Assembly: GCA_900769885.1 (NCBI GenBank)
Contig: CAAGIG010000028.1
Location: 1-7,209, forward strand
From: Rikenellaceae bacterium
GTDB taxonomy: Bacteria > Bacteroidota > Bacteroidia > Bacteroidales > UBA932
Direction: 5' to 3'
Length of the DNA: 7,209 bases
In this document: positions 6,604-7,209 of the stretch, in pieces
How the letters are laid out: each line of letters begins with the position of its first letter
Position numbering within the stretch: the stretch's first letter is position 1
Program-made: the position numbers and the translations under genes
The notes under the pieces: generated by a model
What the model saw: the letters and a program-made list of their open reading frames with translations, nothing else
What the model was told of the DNA's origin: nothing
Databases searched by the model: none

Positions 6604-6942
6604 CTACTTTGTGCCCATTTTGTCAAGAAGCAAATCGATAATTCTTGATTTGTCTTTGATGATGTCTTCAAGTTCTGCAATGCGCCTGTCTTTCTCTTCA
6701 AGAAGAGAACTGCTTTCTGACAATGTAGTCTTGATGTGGTATCCAAATATCAATTCCTCCTCAGACATTTTGAGGATTTCTGATAGTTGTTCTACTCTGT
6801 CGCTAACAAGAGCTGTGTCACCTTTTTCAATTTTGTGGTAAGCCGTTTGTGACACATCAAGAATTTTTGCAATTTCTGATTGTGAAAGAGCTAATTCTTT
6901 ACGGCGCTTTTCAATTCTTTGTTTAATTGCTTTGTTATCCAT
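6604..6942 (-). CDS. XRE/Cro-type helix-turn-helix regulator with C-terminal coiled coil
   Basis: This is a 112-residue protein. Residues 6-60 form a Cro/C1-type DNA-binding domain; the helix-turn-helix is SQSEIAKILDVSQTAYHKIEKG at 20-41, with the family's conserved Gln21, Ala25 and terminal IEKG. After a linker (61-74), residues 75-108 are rich in alternating charged residues and Leu/Ile (LLEEKDRRIAELEDIIKDKSRIIDLLL), a probable dimerising coiled coil. There is no enzymatic or ligand-binding domain. It is the first gene of the minus-strand unit, 9 bp before rnhB. Small regulators of this form are common in Bacteroidota and can be autoregulators, remnants of mobile elements or toxin-antitoxin antitoxins. 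No toxin gene is adjacent, so a housekeeping or orphan regulator is more likely. Its target is unknown. Confidence 0.88.
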   Translation of the reverse strand: MDNKAIKQRIEKRRKELALSQSEIAKILDVSQTAYHKIEKGDTALVSDRVEQLSEILKMSEEELIFGYHIKTTLSESSSLLEEKDRRIAELEDIIKDKSRIIDLLLDKMGTK

Positions 6943-6995
6943 AATTTTATTTATGATGAAAATGGAACTATTAAAATTATTATAACTTTAAACTC

Positions 6996-7026
6996 CTAAT
7001 ATAGGTGCTTCTGAGGGCATTTCAAA
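6996..7026 (-). promoter_or_regulatory. Candidate promoter of the XRE-rnhB unit
   Basis: On the minus strand, TTTG (7023-7026) is followed after 19 bp by TATATTAG (6996-7003), which matches the Bacteroidota -7 consensus TAnnTTTG except at one position. The predicted start would leave a leader of about 45 bases before the ATG at 6942. Spacing and boxes both fit the vegetative Bacteroidota promoter, but AT-rich DNA makes chance matches possible. Confidence 0.45.
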
Positions 7027-7120
7027 GAATTTTTGCAATTTGATTGAAATAGCCTAAAAAACTTATGTTTTTTTACGGAGAATATTTGTACAAGTGAGTT
7101 GGAGTCCCAATAAAATGGTT

Positions 7121-7174
7121 AAAAAAAAGAGGCTGACTAAAAAGTCAATATGACTTTGAAGTCAGTCTTTTTTT
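7121..7174. terminator. Strong two-tiered intrinsic terminator, probably bidirectional
   Basis: The outer stem pairs AGGCTGACT (7130-7138) with AGTCAGTCT (7160-7168): nine pairs including one G-U on the plus strand. A 3x3 internal loop follows, then a perfect inner stem, AAGTCA (7142-7147) with TGACTT (7151-7156), closed by the loop ATA. A run of seven T's follows on the plus strand (7168-7174), and eight A's precede it (7121-7128), so both directions end in a U-run. It probably ends a minus-strand gene entering from beyond the right edge, and it blocks read-through in either direction. Confidence 0.8.
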
Positions 7175-7209
7175 CTATATATATGGTTACACCGGGAGAA
7201 TAGTAGTGA

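Noticed and set aside
6604..6942. The XRE gene as the antitoxin of a toxin-antitoxin pair.
   Set aside because: Its only close partner is RNase HII, a housekeeping enzyme, and no small toxin-like gene is adjacent.
7105..7153. Short reading frame starting at an ATG near 7114 (MVKKKRLTKKSI).
   Set aside because: It is 12 codons long and consists of the terminator's A-run and stem, so its composition is explained by the hairpin.
7187..7209. Possible C-terminal end (TTILPV, stop) of a minus-strand gene entering from the right, 13 bp before the terminator.
   Set aside because: The position before a terminator is suggestive, but six codons cannot support a gene call.

Overview
This window looks like chromosomal DNA from a Bacteroidota bacterium, most likely a gut-type Bacteroidales. 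The evidence is AT-rich intergenic DNA, no clear Shine-Dalgarno sequence before any of the six visible start codons, promoter-like boxes fitting the Bacteroidota pattern (TTTG, about 20 bp, TAnnTTTG), and the protein families present. The assignment comes from reading the sequence, not from a database search.

Layout, left to right. (1) Positions 1-1073, plus strand: the 3' part of a DUF1016/YhcG-type PD-(D/E)XK nuclease gene whose first codons lie outside the window. Its interdomain linker carries an in-frame 36-bp tandem repeat with a small palindrome in each unit. (2) Positions 1229-1990, minus strand: a YdfG-like short-chain dehydrogenase, converging with the nuclease gene and ending at a hairpin terminator. 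(3) Positions 2073-5982, plus strand: a probable phosphate operon of three closely spaced genes: a PiT-family phosphate transporter with a C-terminal PhoU-like domain, a PhoB/OmpR-type response regulator, and a PhoR-like histidine kinase with no visible membrane segment. (4) Positions 5989-6942, minus strand: a two-gene unit of a small XRE/Cro-type regulator followed by ribonuclease HII. It converges on the kinase gene with only 6 bp between stop codons. (5) Positions 6943-7209: an intergenic region with a promoter candidate for the XRE-rnhB unit and a strong, probably bidirectional, intrinsic terminator.

The most interesting part is the phosphate operon. Just upstream of the transporter are two perfect 7-bp direct repeats (TTGTAAT) separated by 4 bp, with a weaker third copy in the same 11-bp phase. 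The last repeat ends 10 bp before a perfect TAnnTTTG box. This is the geometry of the enterobacterial Pho box, with related but different half-sites. Together with the transporter-PhoU fusion and the apparently soluble kinase, it suggests a compact circuit in which the transporter itself reports phosphate flux to the kinase, and the regulator feeds back on the operon promoter. The circuit is inference; the sequence elements are directly visible.

The dehydrogenase, RNase HII and XRE genes look ordinary. No tRNA, rRNA, CRISPR array or insertion sequence was seen.
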